The notes below the pieces were generated by a model. The model was not told the origin of the DNA and searched no databases. It worked only from the letters and a program-made list of their open reading frames with translations. A DNA stretch of 64,000 bases, taken from Lewinella sp. LCG006 (GTDB lineage Bacteria > Bacteroidota > Bacteroidia > Chitinophagales > Saprospiraceae). The translations under genes were made by a program, and so were the position numbers. The DNA lies in contig NZ_CP160680.1 of the NCBI RefSeq assembly GCF_040784935.1, forward strand, positions 1,913,501-1,977,500. Direction: 5' to 3'. Positions 26,694 through 36,010 of the stretch are shown here, piece after piece. Within the stretch, counting starts at the first letter, position 1. Each line of letters begins with the position of its first letter.

Positions 26694-28154
26694 ATGGATA
26701 CAGACCCTAGTTTTTCATCCTGGTACCGATTTATCGGCGTGGCCAGCCTACTTTGCCTCTTTATTCCTCGCTTGAGTGCAACATCTGTGGATGCTCAGAT
26801 TGAAGCGCAGGTAAATAAAATCATCGCTTTCGCGGAAGAAGAAGTCAAAGAACGCTTACAGCTTCTTGACCAGTCTTTGTTGGAACATCGACTAGACGCT
26901 ACCGTCCGAAAGCTCATCGCTACTCATCTCCGCTATCCAGCACAAACGTCCCGTAATTTAGGACGTGCCATTGCGTACTTCCCCATTTTCGAGGCGGAAT
27001 TAGCTGCTGCTGGTATGCCCGAAGCCCTTAAGTATTTACCGGTTATTGAATCAGCACTCTTACCTAATGCAATGTCCAGGGTGGGTGCAGAAGGCCTGTG
27101 GCAATTTATGCCAGAGACCGCACCAGAATACGGACTGATTATCGATGAATATTTGGATGAGCGTCTGGATACCTACCGAGCAACACAAGGAGCTATTCGG
27201 TACCTGCAAAGTGCTTATGAATACCTAGGCGACTGGTCGCTGGCCATTGCTGCTTACAATGCAGGGAAAGGCAGCGTAAGACGCGCCCAACGCCGCAGCG
27301 GAGGAAAACATTTTTGGGCCGTTCGCCGCTATCTTCCACGGGAAACACGCAACTATGTGCCCGCTTTCATCGCAGCCATCTACCTCACCGAATTCTATGC
27401 CGCCCACGAAATTACACCTGCATTTCCTTCGCTAGACGAACAATTGGTCGGAAGCTTAGTTATCGAAGCTCCCCTCAGCTTTTACCGTATCGCTCAGGTT
27501 ACTGGTTTGTCCATAGAATTGATTCAAAACTTAAATCCAGGTTATAAAAAAGGCTTTCTGCCTGGTTATCCCGGTGGCCACAACCTGATTTTACCCCAAA
27601 GGGTTATCCCCGCCATGAATACCTACTTAGAGGAATATGGACAGGGTGATGACGAACCGGTGTTGCCTTGGGCGCCTATCTTCCAACTCGATGAATACAA
27701 ACCAAATGACCAAGCAGACTATAGGTCTTTCACAACCCATATTGCTGCTGGAGACTCGCTTGCATCCGTCGCCGAAAGGCTCCACTTTTCCAGTTCCCAG
27801 TTGGCTATTTGGAATGATATCTCTCCACTAGATTCTTTGGTAGAAGGGCAAGAGATTCATTTTTTTCGTCCAGTTCGTTTTCACGAAATCCCTAACCGGG
27901 AAGTAAAACCCAACAAATGGCGTGCACCTCTCCTTTCTTTGGACAGGCTTACCAGCAACCAGTTTGCTGAAACCACACCACTGCCCGCCGACGTTAAGGT
28001 GAAAATCTGTTTCCAACTGGATCGTAGAACAAAACCTTCCACTATTCTGGAGCGCTTTCCGGATGTGGATGGTGAACAATTCTTCCAGCAAAATGCGCTT
28101 TCAAAAGACCGCCCATTACCTGCCGGAAGATTGATTTATTTGCCCTCACGCTAA
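26694..28154 (+). CDS. MltD-like lytic transglycosylase with LysM
   Basis: The 486-residue peptidoglycan enzyme carries an SLT domain: YLPVIESALLPNAMSRVGAEGLWQFM has the catalytic Glu at about 118, and AIAAYNAGKGSVRRA is the characteristic AYNAG motif. A LysM-like module (THIAAGDSLASVAERLHFSSSQLAIWN) lies near residues 345-385, and a second, weaker module (SFYRIAQVTGLSIELIQNLNPGYKKG) near 262-288. The N-terminus has a hydrophobic signal segment (about 14-30). It cleaves the MurNAc-GlcNAc bond to give 1,6-anhydro products in the periplasm. It is monocistronic. Confidence 0.9.
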   Translation: MDTDPSFSSWYRFIGVASLLCLFIPRLSATSVDAQIEAQVNKIIAFAEEEVKERLQLLDQSLLEHRLDATVRKLIATHLRYPAQTSRNLGRAIAYFPIFEAELAAAGMPEALKYLPVIESALLPNAMSRVGAEGLWQFMPETAPEYGLIIDEYLDERLDTYRATQGAIRYLQSAYEYLGDWSLAIAAYNAGKGSVRRAQRRSGGKHFWAVRRYLPRETRNYVPAFIAAIYLTEFYAAHEITPAFPSLDEQLVGSLVIEAPLSFYRIAQVTGLSIELIQNLNPGYKKGFLPGYPGGHNLILPQRVIPAMNTYLEEYGQGDDEPVLPWAPIFQLDEYKPNDQADYRSFTTHIAAGDSLASVAERLHFSSSQLAIWNDISPLDSLVEGQEIHFFRPVRFHEIPNREVKPNKWRAPLLSLDRLTSNQFAETTPLPADVKVKICFQLDRRTKPSTILERFPDVDGEQFFQQNALSKDRPLPAGRLIYLPSR

Positions 28155-28557
28155 GGCTTTAGTCTGAAATAAGCCCCCTTTGATCCTTCGTTAATACCAC
28201 TCATCGGCAGAAGCTTGGAAAAATATTCCGAGCCTCAGGCAATAGACCGTTTTATTTGTCGTTTTTTTACCATCGCGGCGAAGGAAGTAAACGTTTGTCT
28301 AAAAAACACTTCCATTTCGTTTTACTAGACCGCCATTTTGTCCAAGTAAGCGCTCAAAAAATAATCCTACTATTTAGTAGTCAAGATGCACGAACTATTG
28401 AGAGAGTAGTTTGAATCATCAGCAGCAGGTGTACATTCATAGGAATGGCCTGCTGCCTTTTTTTGTGGCATTCGCAGAAAGAATTATCAGAGAATCTTAT
28501 CTTTAGGATGACTTTTTTGAATAACCTCCGTCACAAGAGAAATTAAACAGATATTCT
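28155..28557. other. 403-bp intergenic with a terminator-like hairpin
   Basis: GCAGCAGG (28422-28429) pairs with CCTGCTGC (28449-28456) and is followed by seven T (28458-28464), a good plus-strand terminator 270 nt beyond the MltD-like stop. The distance suggests either a long 3' UTR or a separate small RNA in about 28200-28464. TATCTTTA at 28498-28505, one mismatch from the -7 box, may start DUF937 transcription. No protein gene is seen. Confidence 0.5.
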
Positions 28558-29175
28558 ATGGATTTAACTAGCCTCATTCAAAGCCAACTATCAGAAGGAC
28601 TGATCGATCAACTCTCCAACCAATTGGGTGGTGTTGATAAGGAAAAGACTTCGGCGGCTACCAGCAGCATCCTTACCACTTTGTTGGGTGCCATGGCCCG
28701 TAACGCCTCTACACCTGATGGTGCTGCTGCTTTGAATAACGCACTCGAAAAAGATCATGATGGTAGCATCCTCGACGATGTGATGGGAATGGTAACTGGC
28801 CAACGTAGCATCGACAACGAACGCGCGGTAAATGGTTCAGGTATTTTGAACCACGTTTTGGGCAATCGCCAAGGTGGTGCTATTGATATGATCAGCAAGA
28901 TGAGCGGCTTGGATGCTAGCAAAACAGGTAGCTTGATGACCACACTTGCACCGATCGTGATGGGTATGCTCGGTAAGGCAAAGCGGGAGCAAGGCCTTGA
29001 CCAAGGTGGATTGACGGATTTGCTGACTGGCTTTTCTAAGCAGCAGCAGGGAAGTAACCCAGCCATGAGCCTAATTACCGGATTCCTGGACGCTGATGGC
29101 GACGGTAGCATCATTGACGATGTAGCTGGTATGCTCGGTAAAGGTTTACTTGGAGGCTTGTTCAAGCGTAAGTAA
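28558..29175 (+). CDS. DUF937 domain protein
   Basis: The 205-residue protein matches DUF937 (YidB-like): an N-terminal MDLTSLIQSQLSEGLIDQLSNQLG helix set, then SGILNHVLG, a SLMTTLAPIVMGMLGKAKREQG core and a glycine-rich hydrophobic C-terminus. Two acidic loops, DHDGSILDD (about 66-74) and DADGDGSIIDD (about 181-191), resemble EF-hand/dockerin calcium loops and repeat the same context (GSI(L/I)DDV). There is no signal peptide. Function is unknown. It is convergent with the sorbosone-dehydrogenase-like gene, sharing a bidirectional terminator. Confidence 0.85.
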   Translation: MDLTSLIQSQLSEGLIDQLSNQLGGVDKEKTSAATSSILTTLLGAMARNASTPDGAAALNNALEKDHDGSILDDVMGMVTGQRSIDNERAVNGSGILNHVLGNRQGGAIDMISKMSGLDASKTGSLMTTLAPIVMGMLGKAKREQGLDQGGLTDLLTGFSKQQQGSNPAMSLITGFLDADGDGSIIDDVAGMLGKGLLGGLFKRK

Positions 29176-29197
29176 CAACCATTCCAACGGAATAAAG

Positions 29198-29233
29198 AAA
29201 ACCCCGGCTACTGTTGAAGTAGTCGGGGTTTTT
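29198..29233. terminator. Bidirectional terminator
   Basis: AAACCCCGGCTACT pairs with AGTAGTCGGGGTTT (one mismatch) between the convergent genes ending at 29175 and 29252. A and T tails lie on both sides. Confidence 0.85.
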
Positions 29234-29251
29234 GTTTTGCACCAAATGAAA

Positions 29252-30391
29252 TTAATCTCCGTAGCTGATGCGATAGATGGCATCGGCAAAATCGTCCGAA
29301 ACCAACATAGAGCCATCGGGAAGAAATTCTATATCTACGGGTCGGCCCCAAGCTTCGTCTTTTTCCTCGTCGAGCCAACCACTGGCGAAAGGCTCGTAAC
29401 TCGTTGCGTTTTGGTTCTCGTCGAGTGTTACCAACGTAATCCGGTAGCCGGCTTTTTTACTCCGGTTCCAACTACCGTGCTCGGCAATTAAAATTTGCTT
29501 TTGATAGCTTGCCGGGAACATAGCTCCCGTGTAGAACTCTACCCCAAGTGGTGCAATATGTGCCCCCAATTTTTGTGCGGGTGCTACATAGTCGGCACAG
29601 TCTTTGCCTTTCCCAAATTCTTCGTCGGGCAAGTCTCCCTGATGACAGTAAGGATAACCAAAATGTTGGCCATCAGCAGTGGCATGATTGAGCTCACAGG
29701 CAGGAATATCATCCCCTAGCATATCCCGGCCATTGTCCGTAAACCAAAGCTGCTTATCGTCTGGATGCCAGGTAAATCCTACCGTGTTCCGAACCCCGTG
29801 CTGCACCACCTCCAGGTCTGTTCCATCGGGGTTGATACGTGTAATACTGGCAAAAATTTCGTCTTCGGATTCGCAGATATTACAAGGAGCCCCTACGGGA
29901 ACGTAGAGTTTACCATCGGGCCCAAAATCGATAAATTTCCATCCGTGGTGTGTCTCCGTAGGGTATTTATCATAGACCACGACCGGTTCGCCGGGTTGAT
30001 CCAGATGGCTTTCAATAGCTGTGAATTTGATAATTCTGCTCACCTCCGCAACATACAAATCACCATCGCGAAAAGCTACGCCGTTGGGCATTTGCAGGCC
30101 TTCTGCTAAAACGTATTTTTTATCAACATAAAAATCGCCATCCGTATCTTTCAAGGCGTAAACCTTGCCTTCTCCACGGGTACCTACGAAGATCGTACCT
30201 CCTGGGGAGATGTCCATGGAGCGGGCATTGGTAATGTCCTGAGCAAAAATTTCTATTTTGAATCCCTCGGGCAGCTTGATTCGGTCAATCGGCAATGCTG
30301 CCGAAGCTGACTTTAAGGGGTTTTTAATTGGGGGATTGATTTGCCCACAACTAGCCAGTAGCAGACAAATAAGAAAAGGTAGGTATCTCAT
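29252..30391 (-). CDS. Sorbosone-dehydrogenase-like beta-propeller lipoprotein
   Basis: The 379-residue protein has a lipoprotein signal (LICLLLASC, lipid Cys at about 15), then a six-bladed soluble quinoprotein glucose/sorbosone dehydrogenase-type propeller. Recognisable pieces are LPEGFKIEIFAQDITNARSMDISPGGTIFVGTRGEGKVYAL, HHGWKFIDFGPDGKLYVPVGAPCNICE, VQHGVRNTVGFTWHPDDKQLWFTDNGRDMLGDD and EFLPDGSMLVSDD. Family members oxidise sugars using PQQ, but cofactor use by Bacteroidota homologues is generally unproven. It follows the methyltransferase gene by 12 nt on the same strand, so the two are probably co-transcribed. Confidence 0.87.
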   Translation of the reverse strand: MRYLPFLICLLLASCGQINPPIKNPLKSASAALPIDRIKLPEGFKIEIFAQDITNARSMDISPGGTIFVGTRGEGKVYALKDTDGDFYVDKKYVLAEGLQMPNGVAFRDGDLYVAEVSRIIKFTAIESHLDQPGEPVVVYDKYPTETHHGWKFIDFGPDGKLYVPVGAPCNICESEDEIFASITRINPDGTDLEVVQHGVRNTVGFTWHPDDKQLWFTDNGRDMLGDDIPACELNHATADGQHFGYPYCHQGDLPDEEFGKGKDCADYVAPAQKLGAHIAPLGVEFYTGAMFPASYQKQILIAEHGSWNRSKKAGYRITLVTLDENQNATSYEPFASGWLDEEKDEAWGRPVDIEFLPDGSMLVSDDFADAIYRISYGD

Positions 30392-30403
30392 GTTTGGAAG
30401 TAG

Positions 30404-30955
30404 TTAGTTACTACAATGAAAAACAAAAGCGGGCGGAATGTTCAGTGGTGTAAAGCTCATTTTTACTTTAGGGAAAATACCTTCGTACAATGACTTCAGG
30501 ATAGTGGAATAGTGCATTTGTACAAAATACCCTTTAGGTGCCAAATGATCTCTGCACGTTTTGATAATATTTTCAGCAACTTCCTTAGGCAAAATCACAA
30601 AAGGGATGGCTGAAATCACATGGTCGGCCTTTGAGTAACCGTATTGTTGCAAGTATTGCTCAATAAACTCGGCAGAGTCTTCAATAACAACCAGGCGATC
30701 ATCCTTTATTTCACGAAGTAAATCACAAAAATTGGCTTGCACTTCAAACGTAAGTAGCTTGGCTTCAGGGTGCATTTTCTTTAAAATATGGCGCGTAATA
30801 ACGCCATCTCCCCCACCTAATTCGACGATGATACGGGCTTTCCCAAAATCAATTCCTTTAAGCATGGATTGGCACAAAAAGCGAGAGCTCGGCGTTACCG
30901 TTCCAGTAGTGCGGAGGTTTTTAATTCCTTCCCTTAAAAATTTGATCTTATTCAT
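30404..30955 (-). CDS. PmtA-like class I methyltransferase
   Basis: The 183-residue protein has the SAM-binding motif I VELGGGDGVITRHIL (about 44-58), a FEVQ acidic strand end (motif II), and ADHVISAIPFVILP (motif IV), with the SSRFLCQSM N-terminal segment. This arrangement resembles phospholipid N-methyltransferase (PmtA) and rRNA-adenine-type enzymes. The short size and IPF motif favour the phospholipid group, but the substrate is not certain. It is located directly upstream of the sorbosone-dehydrogenase-like gene. Confidence 0.75.
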   Translation of the reverse strand: MNKIKFLREGIKNLRTTGTVTPSSRFLCQSMLKGIDFGKARIIVELGGGDGVITRHILKKMHPEAKLLTFEVQANFCDLLREIKDDRLVVIEDSAEFIEQYLQQYGYSKADHVISAIPFVILPKEVAENIIKTCRDHLAPKGYFVQMHYSTILKSLYEGIFPKVKMSFTPLNIPPAFVFHCSN

Positions 30956-31056
30956 TCCTTTCCTTCATCAATCGGTAGAGAACCAAAAGTACGGAATTAT
31001 TTCTGGTATTAACCCACAATTAACACGAGGTAAGCCAGGGATTCGACCAAAGGTCC

Positions 31057-33183
31057 CTAACGTCCGAGGAAGTTGCGTAAATCAGGAAAACTTTCTACAT
31101 ATTGTGTTGCTTCTCCCTTTTCTAAGCGCCGCCCATAGAGGTAAGGAACAATGTAGGCTCCCTTATAACCGGCACTGACAAGTTCACGCCGAAAATTTTC
31201 TGCTGCAGCAAAATTGCTGTAAGCTCCGGCCGTGAAACGCTGGTAGGGTGATCCCATAGCCTGCTCCAACATCAATTGTGGTCGCTGGCTCAATTTTTGA
31301 TCGTTTACGGAACGTTGGACCGACATGACCTGTACTTTATAGCAAAGTGCTTCTCCCAAAGCATTGTCTGCGGGGGATTTTGTTTGGTCGGTACCTATGA
31401 CGGGTATTGCACGGGCCGAAAAGGTGGTAGTAGTTGGAGCCAGGTGAGCATCAATTTGATAATCCTGCTCGTTGTGGGCTAAAGCACGGAGAAAAATGCG
31501 CTCTGGCGCAACACCATTCGCTTGTAGGGCACGGCTGTAAGCGGCCAAGGCTTCTAAGCCCGAATAAAGCTCACCACTGAGCACACCCCGCTGCTGAGGC
31601 ACATAGCACGTCAGGATCAAATGATCGCCAGGGTACTGCCGAGCTTGCTCTCCCAAGCTGGTAAGCCAGTTGGGAGCAGCAGTACTGAGCGTACTAACCC
31701 TGGTTTGCCAGGATGGGGCAGTCGTCGTTGGTACAACAACCACTGGCGTCGGAGTGGAGGCGGGGGGCGTATAAATTGGCGGTGTAACCGTGGTGGGTGG
31801 AGAAGTTACCGGCTCCGGTTGGACGAAAACAACGGTAGGCGGTTCCATTTCCTGCCGGTACTTGGTAAAATAAGCTACGTATAGGTCACGCTGCCCCATA
31901 CCATCTTTTCGCGCCGATGCCAAAAAGCCCGTAAACCCATCGCGAGCCAGACGAAAGTGGGAATCATCATCGGCTGAATTGATAGGAATCCCCATGTTTT
32001 CCGGTGGTGACCAGCGAGCGGCTTCCGGTAAGTATACAGTACGCATGACATCTAATCCTCCAATAGACTTCCTACTATCGTTGGTACTGTAATAAAGCGT
32101 TTTACCATCACGAGCCAAAAAAGGCGTTGTTTCATCAAAGGCCGAATTGATCTCTGGTCCCATATTCACGGGAACTTGCCACTGGCCGTTCCGAAAAGAG
32201 GTTTGGTACAAATCCAATCCACCATATCCTCCAGCCTTACGGCTGACAAAAAGTATCAAGGTATCGTTGTAAACGAAGAGTTGTTGCTCTCCGTTTTGCC
32301 CTCTCACGGGTGCGAGTAATGGGGTGGTGGTGAGGGTTCGCTGCTCCGACTGCTGAAAGGTATCCGCAAAAATTTCCCCTCTTTCCCAATTCCAACCCTG
32401 GTAATAAAGCAGCACCTTCCCTTGCCCGGAAAACCCAATCAGGTATTCATGCTGCGGACTATTTAGCAATGGGTGCAGTGCTTTGGCCTGTTGCCACTGC
32501 CCACCCTCGAGCTGGGTAGAAAACATGTCGCTCAAAAAGCGCCCAAATTTTTCATCGGGGCGGGTATTCTTATCCCTGGGGCCACCGCTGTTGCCCATTC
32601 GAATAGCACTAAAATACAGCTGACTGGAACGTGAAGGACTCAGTACAGGCGCAAATTCATCTCCGCTGGTATTTACCTGCGAGCCCATGTTTTCTACAAT
32701 CGCCTGTGCATCGTGAAAACGTAGGCGCAGGCCATTGTCACAACGCCGAATCTCTTCAATGACCATCGGTCGATTGGAATGGTCGGGGCGAAGTGTGCGC
32801 AAATAAAGTTTGTAATGCGCGGCTGCTTCCTCAAACAACTGCTGAGCATGGAAAATTTTACCCAAATAAAGCCAACACTCTGGATAAGGAGATTTATCGG
32901 CCTCCGTCAACGACGCCAAAAGTTGCCGGGCTTCTTCCAGTCGATTAAGTTGGTAATAACAAACTGCAATCAAAAACTGGCTCTCTACATCGGTACGAAC
33001 AAGCTGACGTGATCGCTCAAGGGTTTGGATCGCTTCTTCGTAGTGCTCGGTAGCAATGAATGCTTTGGCCTCCTCCTTCAAATCACTTTTGGGCTGTGCA
33101 CCCAGAGAATGGCTGCACAGCAAGAGAAAACCGATCGCTAATTTTTTGCACGACAACATAGCCAGCTTTTGGTGTTGGAACAA
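31057..33183 (-). CDS. PorE-like TPR/PD40 protein with C-terminal SPOR-like domain
   Basis: The 708-residue exported protein has a signal peptide (about 8-29). TPR-like helices (KAFIATEHYEEAIQTLE...CYYQLNRLEEARQLL) come first, then a PD40/WD40-like propeller (about 165-445) with YYSTNDSRKSIGGLDVMR and ENMGIPINSADDDSHF. A Pro/Thr-rich linker (about 460-495) follows. A degenerate OmpA-like segment (PGDHLILTCYV...ALAAYSRALQANGVAPERIFLRAL) leads into a SPOR-like end (YKVQVMSV...GAYSNFAAAENFRRELVSAGYKGAYIV). The front half matches the T9SS cell-wall-contact protein PorE. It follows nadC by 4 nt. Confidence 0.78.
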   Translation of the reverse strand: MFQHQKLAMLSCKKLAIGFLLLCSHSLGAQPKSDLKEEAKAFIATEHYEEAIQTLERSRQLVRTDVESQFLIAVCYYQLNRLEEARQLLASLTEADKSPYPECWLYLGKIFHAQQLFEEAAAHYKLYLRTLRPDHSNRPMVIEEIRRCDNGLRLRFHDAQAIVENMGSQVNTSGDEFAPVLSPSRSSQLYFSAIRMGNSGGPRDKNTRPDEKFGRFLSDMFSTQLEGGQWQQAKALHPLLNSPQHEYLIGFSGQGKVLLYYQGWNWERGEIFADTFQQSEQRTLTTTPLLAPVRGQNGEQQLFVYNDTLILFVSRKAGGYGGLDLYQTSFRNGQWQVPVNMGPEINSAFDETTPFLARDGKTLYYSTNDSRKSIGGLDVMRTVYLPEAARWSPPENMGIPINSADDDSHFRLARDGFTGFLASARKDGMGQRDLYVAYFTKYRQEMEPPTVVFVQPEPVTSPPTTVTPPIYTPPASTPTPVVVVPTTTAPSWQTRVSTLSTAAPNWLTSLGEQARQYPGDHLILTCYVPQQRGVLSGELYSGLEALAAYSRALQANGVAPERIFLRALAHNEQDYQIDAHLAPTTTTFSARAIPVIGTDQTKSPADNALGEALCYKVQVMSVQRSVNDQKLSQRPQLMLEQAMGSPYQRFTAGAYSNFAAAENFRRELVSAGYKGAYIVPYLYGRRLEKGEATQYVESFPDLRNFLGR

Positions 33184-33187
33184 GTGC

Positions 33188-34054
33188 TTACTTCACCACT
33201 TTAAGACTCAAATCAAGACTAACGGCCGAATGCGTGAGCGCGCCAACGGAAATAAAGTTGACCCCCGTCTGGGCGATCTTGCGTACCGTATGGATGTTCA
33301 CCCCTCCGGAAGCTTCCGTCTCGTAGCGTTTATTGACTACCGCAACGGCCTCTGCCAGAATAGGGAGTTCAAAGTTGTCCAGCATGATTCGGTCGATCTG
33401 CCCTACGTCCATGACCTCGTAGAGTTCTACCAGATTACGAACTTCAACCGTGATGGGTAAATTCAGCCCTTTTTCTTTTTGGTAAGTCGTTACTTGCTCT
33501 ATGGCTTCCCGGATGCCTCCACAAGCATCAATATGGTTGTCTTTGAGCATGATACGATCGTACAAGCCGTCGCGGTAATTGTAGCAACCACCCAGCCGGA
33601 CGGCCCACTTTTCGATGAACCGTAGATTGGGCGTAGTTTTTCGCGTATCTAGAATTTTCACGGGCAAATCCTCAATCTCAAACACAAAGCGGTTGCTGAG
33701 GGTAGCAATACCACTCATGCGCTGCATCGTATTCAGTACCAGGCGTTCGGCCTTGAGGAGTGCCTGCGTATTGCAAGTCACCTCAAAAGCAATATCGCCG
33801 TAGCTCATGTTTTTGCCATCCTCAATATTGATTTTCAACTCCGCACTGGGATCAACATGGCGGAAAACACGCTCAGCGATGGCTACGCCTGCAATGATTC
33901 CCGCATCTTTCACGAGCAGGCGAGCGGTAGAACGATCATTGGCCGGAATACACGCCAGCGAGGTATGATCACCCTCACCCACATCCTCGCTCAAGGCGCG
34001 AGTGATGAAATCCTGAATCTGTTCTTCTAATTTACTATCGAGGATCACGGACAT
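33188..34054 (-). CDS. nadC: Nicotinate-nucleotide pyrophosphorylase (carboxylating)
   Basis: NadC converts quinolinate and PRPP to nicotinate mononucleotide, CO2 and pyrophosphate in de novo NAD synthesis. Its 288 aa is normal. Motifs are LNTMQRMSGIAT, ILDTRKTTPNLRFIEKWAVRLGGCYNYRDGLYDRIMLKDNH (the quinolinate/PRPP-binding core), IDRIMLDNF and EASGGVN. It is the middle gene of a minus-strand operon, 18 nt after the PorT-like gene and 4 nt before the PorE-like gene. nadA and nadB are not in the window. Confidence 0.95.
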   Translation of the reverse strand: MSVILDSKLEEQIQDFITRALSEDVGEGDHTSLACIPANDRSTARLLVKDAGIIAGVAIAERVFRHVDPSAELKINIEDGKNMSYGDIAFEVTCNTQALLKAERLVLNTMQRMSGIATLSNRFVFEIEDLPVKILDTRKTTPNLRFIEKWAVRLGGCYNYRDGLYDRIMLKDNHIDACGGIREAIEQVTTYQKEKGLNLPITVEVRNLVELYEVMDVGQIDRIMLDNFELPILAEAVAVVNKRYETEASGGVNIHTVRKIAQTGVNFISVGALTHSAVSLDLSLKVVK

Positions 34055-34072
34055 TTTTGTTGTTGTTTTTAC

Positions 34073-34801
34073 TTAAAACATAATTCCCAAGCGAAGGATA
34101 ATACTATTAAACTTCCCTTTAGAGTCTTCTTTTGTTTCCCGTCCGTTGCTCACAAGAAGCGTATTCTTGTCTTTGGTAAGATCAGTAAAACCAGACTGGA
34201 ATGCAATACCACCAATGATTGCGGTGCTGGAAGATACGGTATATTCCACACCGCCACCAATTCCCCAAGAGAGGTTCAATAAGTTCACGCCTGATTGGAT
34301 GTCAAAATCTTCTTCACTGTCTACTGCAGCATCGTTGAGGATATTGCCTTTAGACTGGGTACGGAAACCCATGGTCATCCGAGGTTCTACGTAGTATTTG
34401 AGGTAACCAAACTCGCGGGTGCGCAGTTTAAGGCCAAAGGGGATTTCGACAAATTGGATACTGTATTTGAAGTCGGTGCCTCCTTCGTAAACATTGTCAC
34501 CAGGAATATTGGCATCCGTCCAGATACTTAAGGTATCAATGGTTTCGTCGTAAAAAAGCTTCCCTCCTGCGTTGAAGTGAAAACCAATACCCGTGGTGAA
34601 AGAGTAATTTTCCCGGAAGTAGTATTCACCGATCATTCCTAACTTTAGGCCCAGGTTAGGACCGTTGGAATTGATTTTGTTATTATCCGTAGTCAGCCAG
34701 GAAACGGCCGGGCTCAGCTCGAAGCCAAACTGGATATCATTTTGAGCCGAAAGGCTCAAGCTAAAGAAAAGAAGTCCGCAAACTGCAATAATATTTTTCA
34801 T
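34073..34801 (-). CDS. PorT-family outer-membrane beta-barrel protein
   Basis: The 242-residue protein has a signal peptide (about 1-19, ending LSAQ) followed by alternating amphipathic strands ending in an aromatic residue (ILRLGIMF), the OMP_b-brl_2/PorT plan. VEIPFGLKLRTREFGYLKYYVEPRM and GIGGGVEYTVSSSTAIIGGIAFQSGF are typical barrel segments. True PorT is needed for T9SS secretion. Several paralogues exist in these genomes, so whether this is PorT itself is open, but its neighbours (PorE-like, GldB) fit a secretion/gliding role. It is the first gene of the operon with nadC. Confidence 0.8.
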   Translation of the reverse strand: MKNIIAVCGLLFFSLSLSAQNDIQFGFELSPAVSWLTTDNNKINSNGPNLGLKLGMIGEYYFRENYSFTTGIGFHFNAGGKLFYDETIDTLSIWTDANIPGDNVYEGGTDFKYSIQFVEIPFGLKLRTREFGYLKYYVEPRMTMGFRTQSKGNILNDAAVDSEEDFDIQSGVNLLNLSWGIGGGVEYTVSSSTAIIGGIAFQSGFTDLTKDKNTLLVSNGRETKEDSKGKFNSIILRLGIMF

Positions 34802-34929
34802 CGTTTAAACTGTTTTTTTGTTTAACGCAAGCGATGTTGTCATGTTGGAAAGACACTCAACAATTTTTGTTAAGCTCTTTCGTTCGAAAAAGCACGGCAA
34901 AAATAGCTTTTTGATAAGTAATTCACCTT

Positions 34930-35982
34930 ATGCTCCAGTATTGTAAACAAAGTTTAACCATTTTTATCCTATTAGTGCTGCTTTTTGCAGGCTGTACCGA
35001 TGATAAACGCCCTATACCTGATGTTTCTGATATCGAAGCGCCTTTAGAGGTGTTGCGTTTTGAACAGGATCTCTTTGGTTTAGACACCAATAATTTTGCC
35101 AGCTCACTGGCTGGTTTGGCAACCAAATATCCTGAATTTGCAGAACTTTTCAGTACCAGTATTTTGGAAGCCGGTTCATTGGGCAATATGTCGCCGGAAC
35201 AGCTGGAATATTTTCGTGGTTTTGTTGCCTCACCGGTTTATCGGGCGGTTTATGATACCACCCAAATGGTCTTTCCTGATTTGAAGCGACAAGAAAAAGA
35301 GCTCCAGCAAGCTTTGCGTTATTTCCGCTACCATTTCCCGGAAGCTGATGCTCCTGAACGCTTGATTACTTTCAATTCTGCTTTCAATTATTCCAGTATT
35401 ATTTTTGGGAAAAACGAACTGGGAGCTAGTTTGGATATGTTCTTAGGCCCCAACTTTGATTACCAAAGATACAGCCCAGGTGCTGCCATTTTTTCCAACT
35501 ACCTGGTGCGGACTTACAACAAAGACCATCTGATCGCCTCCTTGTTGCGGGTTTTGCTGGATGATTTGTTTGGTAATGCGCCCGGAACTCGACTGCTGGA
35601 TGAGATGGTTCACCGAGGCAAGAAGCTATATGTTTTAGAACAGTTGCTCCCCGAAACCGCCGATACCGTCATCTTCCGGACGACCGCTACCCAACAGGAA
35701 TGGCTGGTGGAAAACGAACGCAACCTGTGGGCGCACTTCCAGGTAGAGGATCTCTTGTATAACTCGCGCTTTCAGGACATCCGCAAGCTCATTGAACCCA
35801 GTCCGAACGGTTCACCGGTATTACCTGAAGAATCACCGGGAGAATCAGCCAACTACGTGGGCTATCAGATTGTTAAACAGTTCTTGGAGCGCTATCCAGA
35901 AATACCCTTGAGTGACCTGCTCGTTTACCAGGACGCACAAGAAATATTAGAGAAATCGAGATACAAACCTCAGCGCAAATAA
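34930..35982 (+). CDS. gldB: Gliding motility lipoprotein GldB
   Basis: The 350-residue lipoprotein has a signal (about 8-21) ending in LFAGC with the lipid Cys at about 22. The body carries GldB features: RFEQDLFGLDTNNF near the N-terminus, and the ITFNSAFNYSSIIFGKNELGASLDMFLGPNFDYQRYSP region whose GASLDMFLG-type element resembles Zn-metalloprotease-like proteins. GldB is required for gliding in Flavobacterium and is attached to a membrane. The gene is divergent from the PorT-like/nadC/PorE-like operon. The classical partner gldC is absent; a 157-bp repeat follows instead. Confidence 0.88.
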   Translation: MLQYCKQSLTIFILLVLLFAGCTDDKRPIPDVSDIEAPLEVLRFEQDLFGLDTNNFASSLAGLATKYPEFAELFSTSILEAGSLGNMSPEQLEYFRGFVASPVYRAVYDTTQMVFPDLKRQEKELQQALRYFRYHFPEADAPERLITFNSAFNYSSIIFGKNELGASLDMFLGPNFDYQRYSPGAAIFSNYLVRTYNKDHLIASLLRVLLDDLFGNAPGTRLLDEMVHRGKKLYVLEQLLPETADTVIFRTTATQQEWLVENERNLWAHFQVEDLLYNSRFQDIRKLIEPSPNGSPVLPEESPGESANYVGYQIVKQFLERYPEIPLSDLLVYQDAQEILEKSRYKPQRK

Positions 35983-36010
35983 AAAGGAGTCTCTCGATAA
36001 ATGCTTAGTG

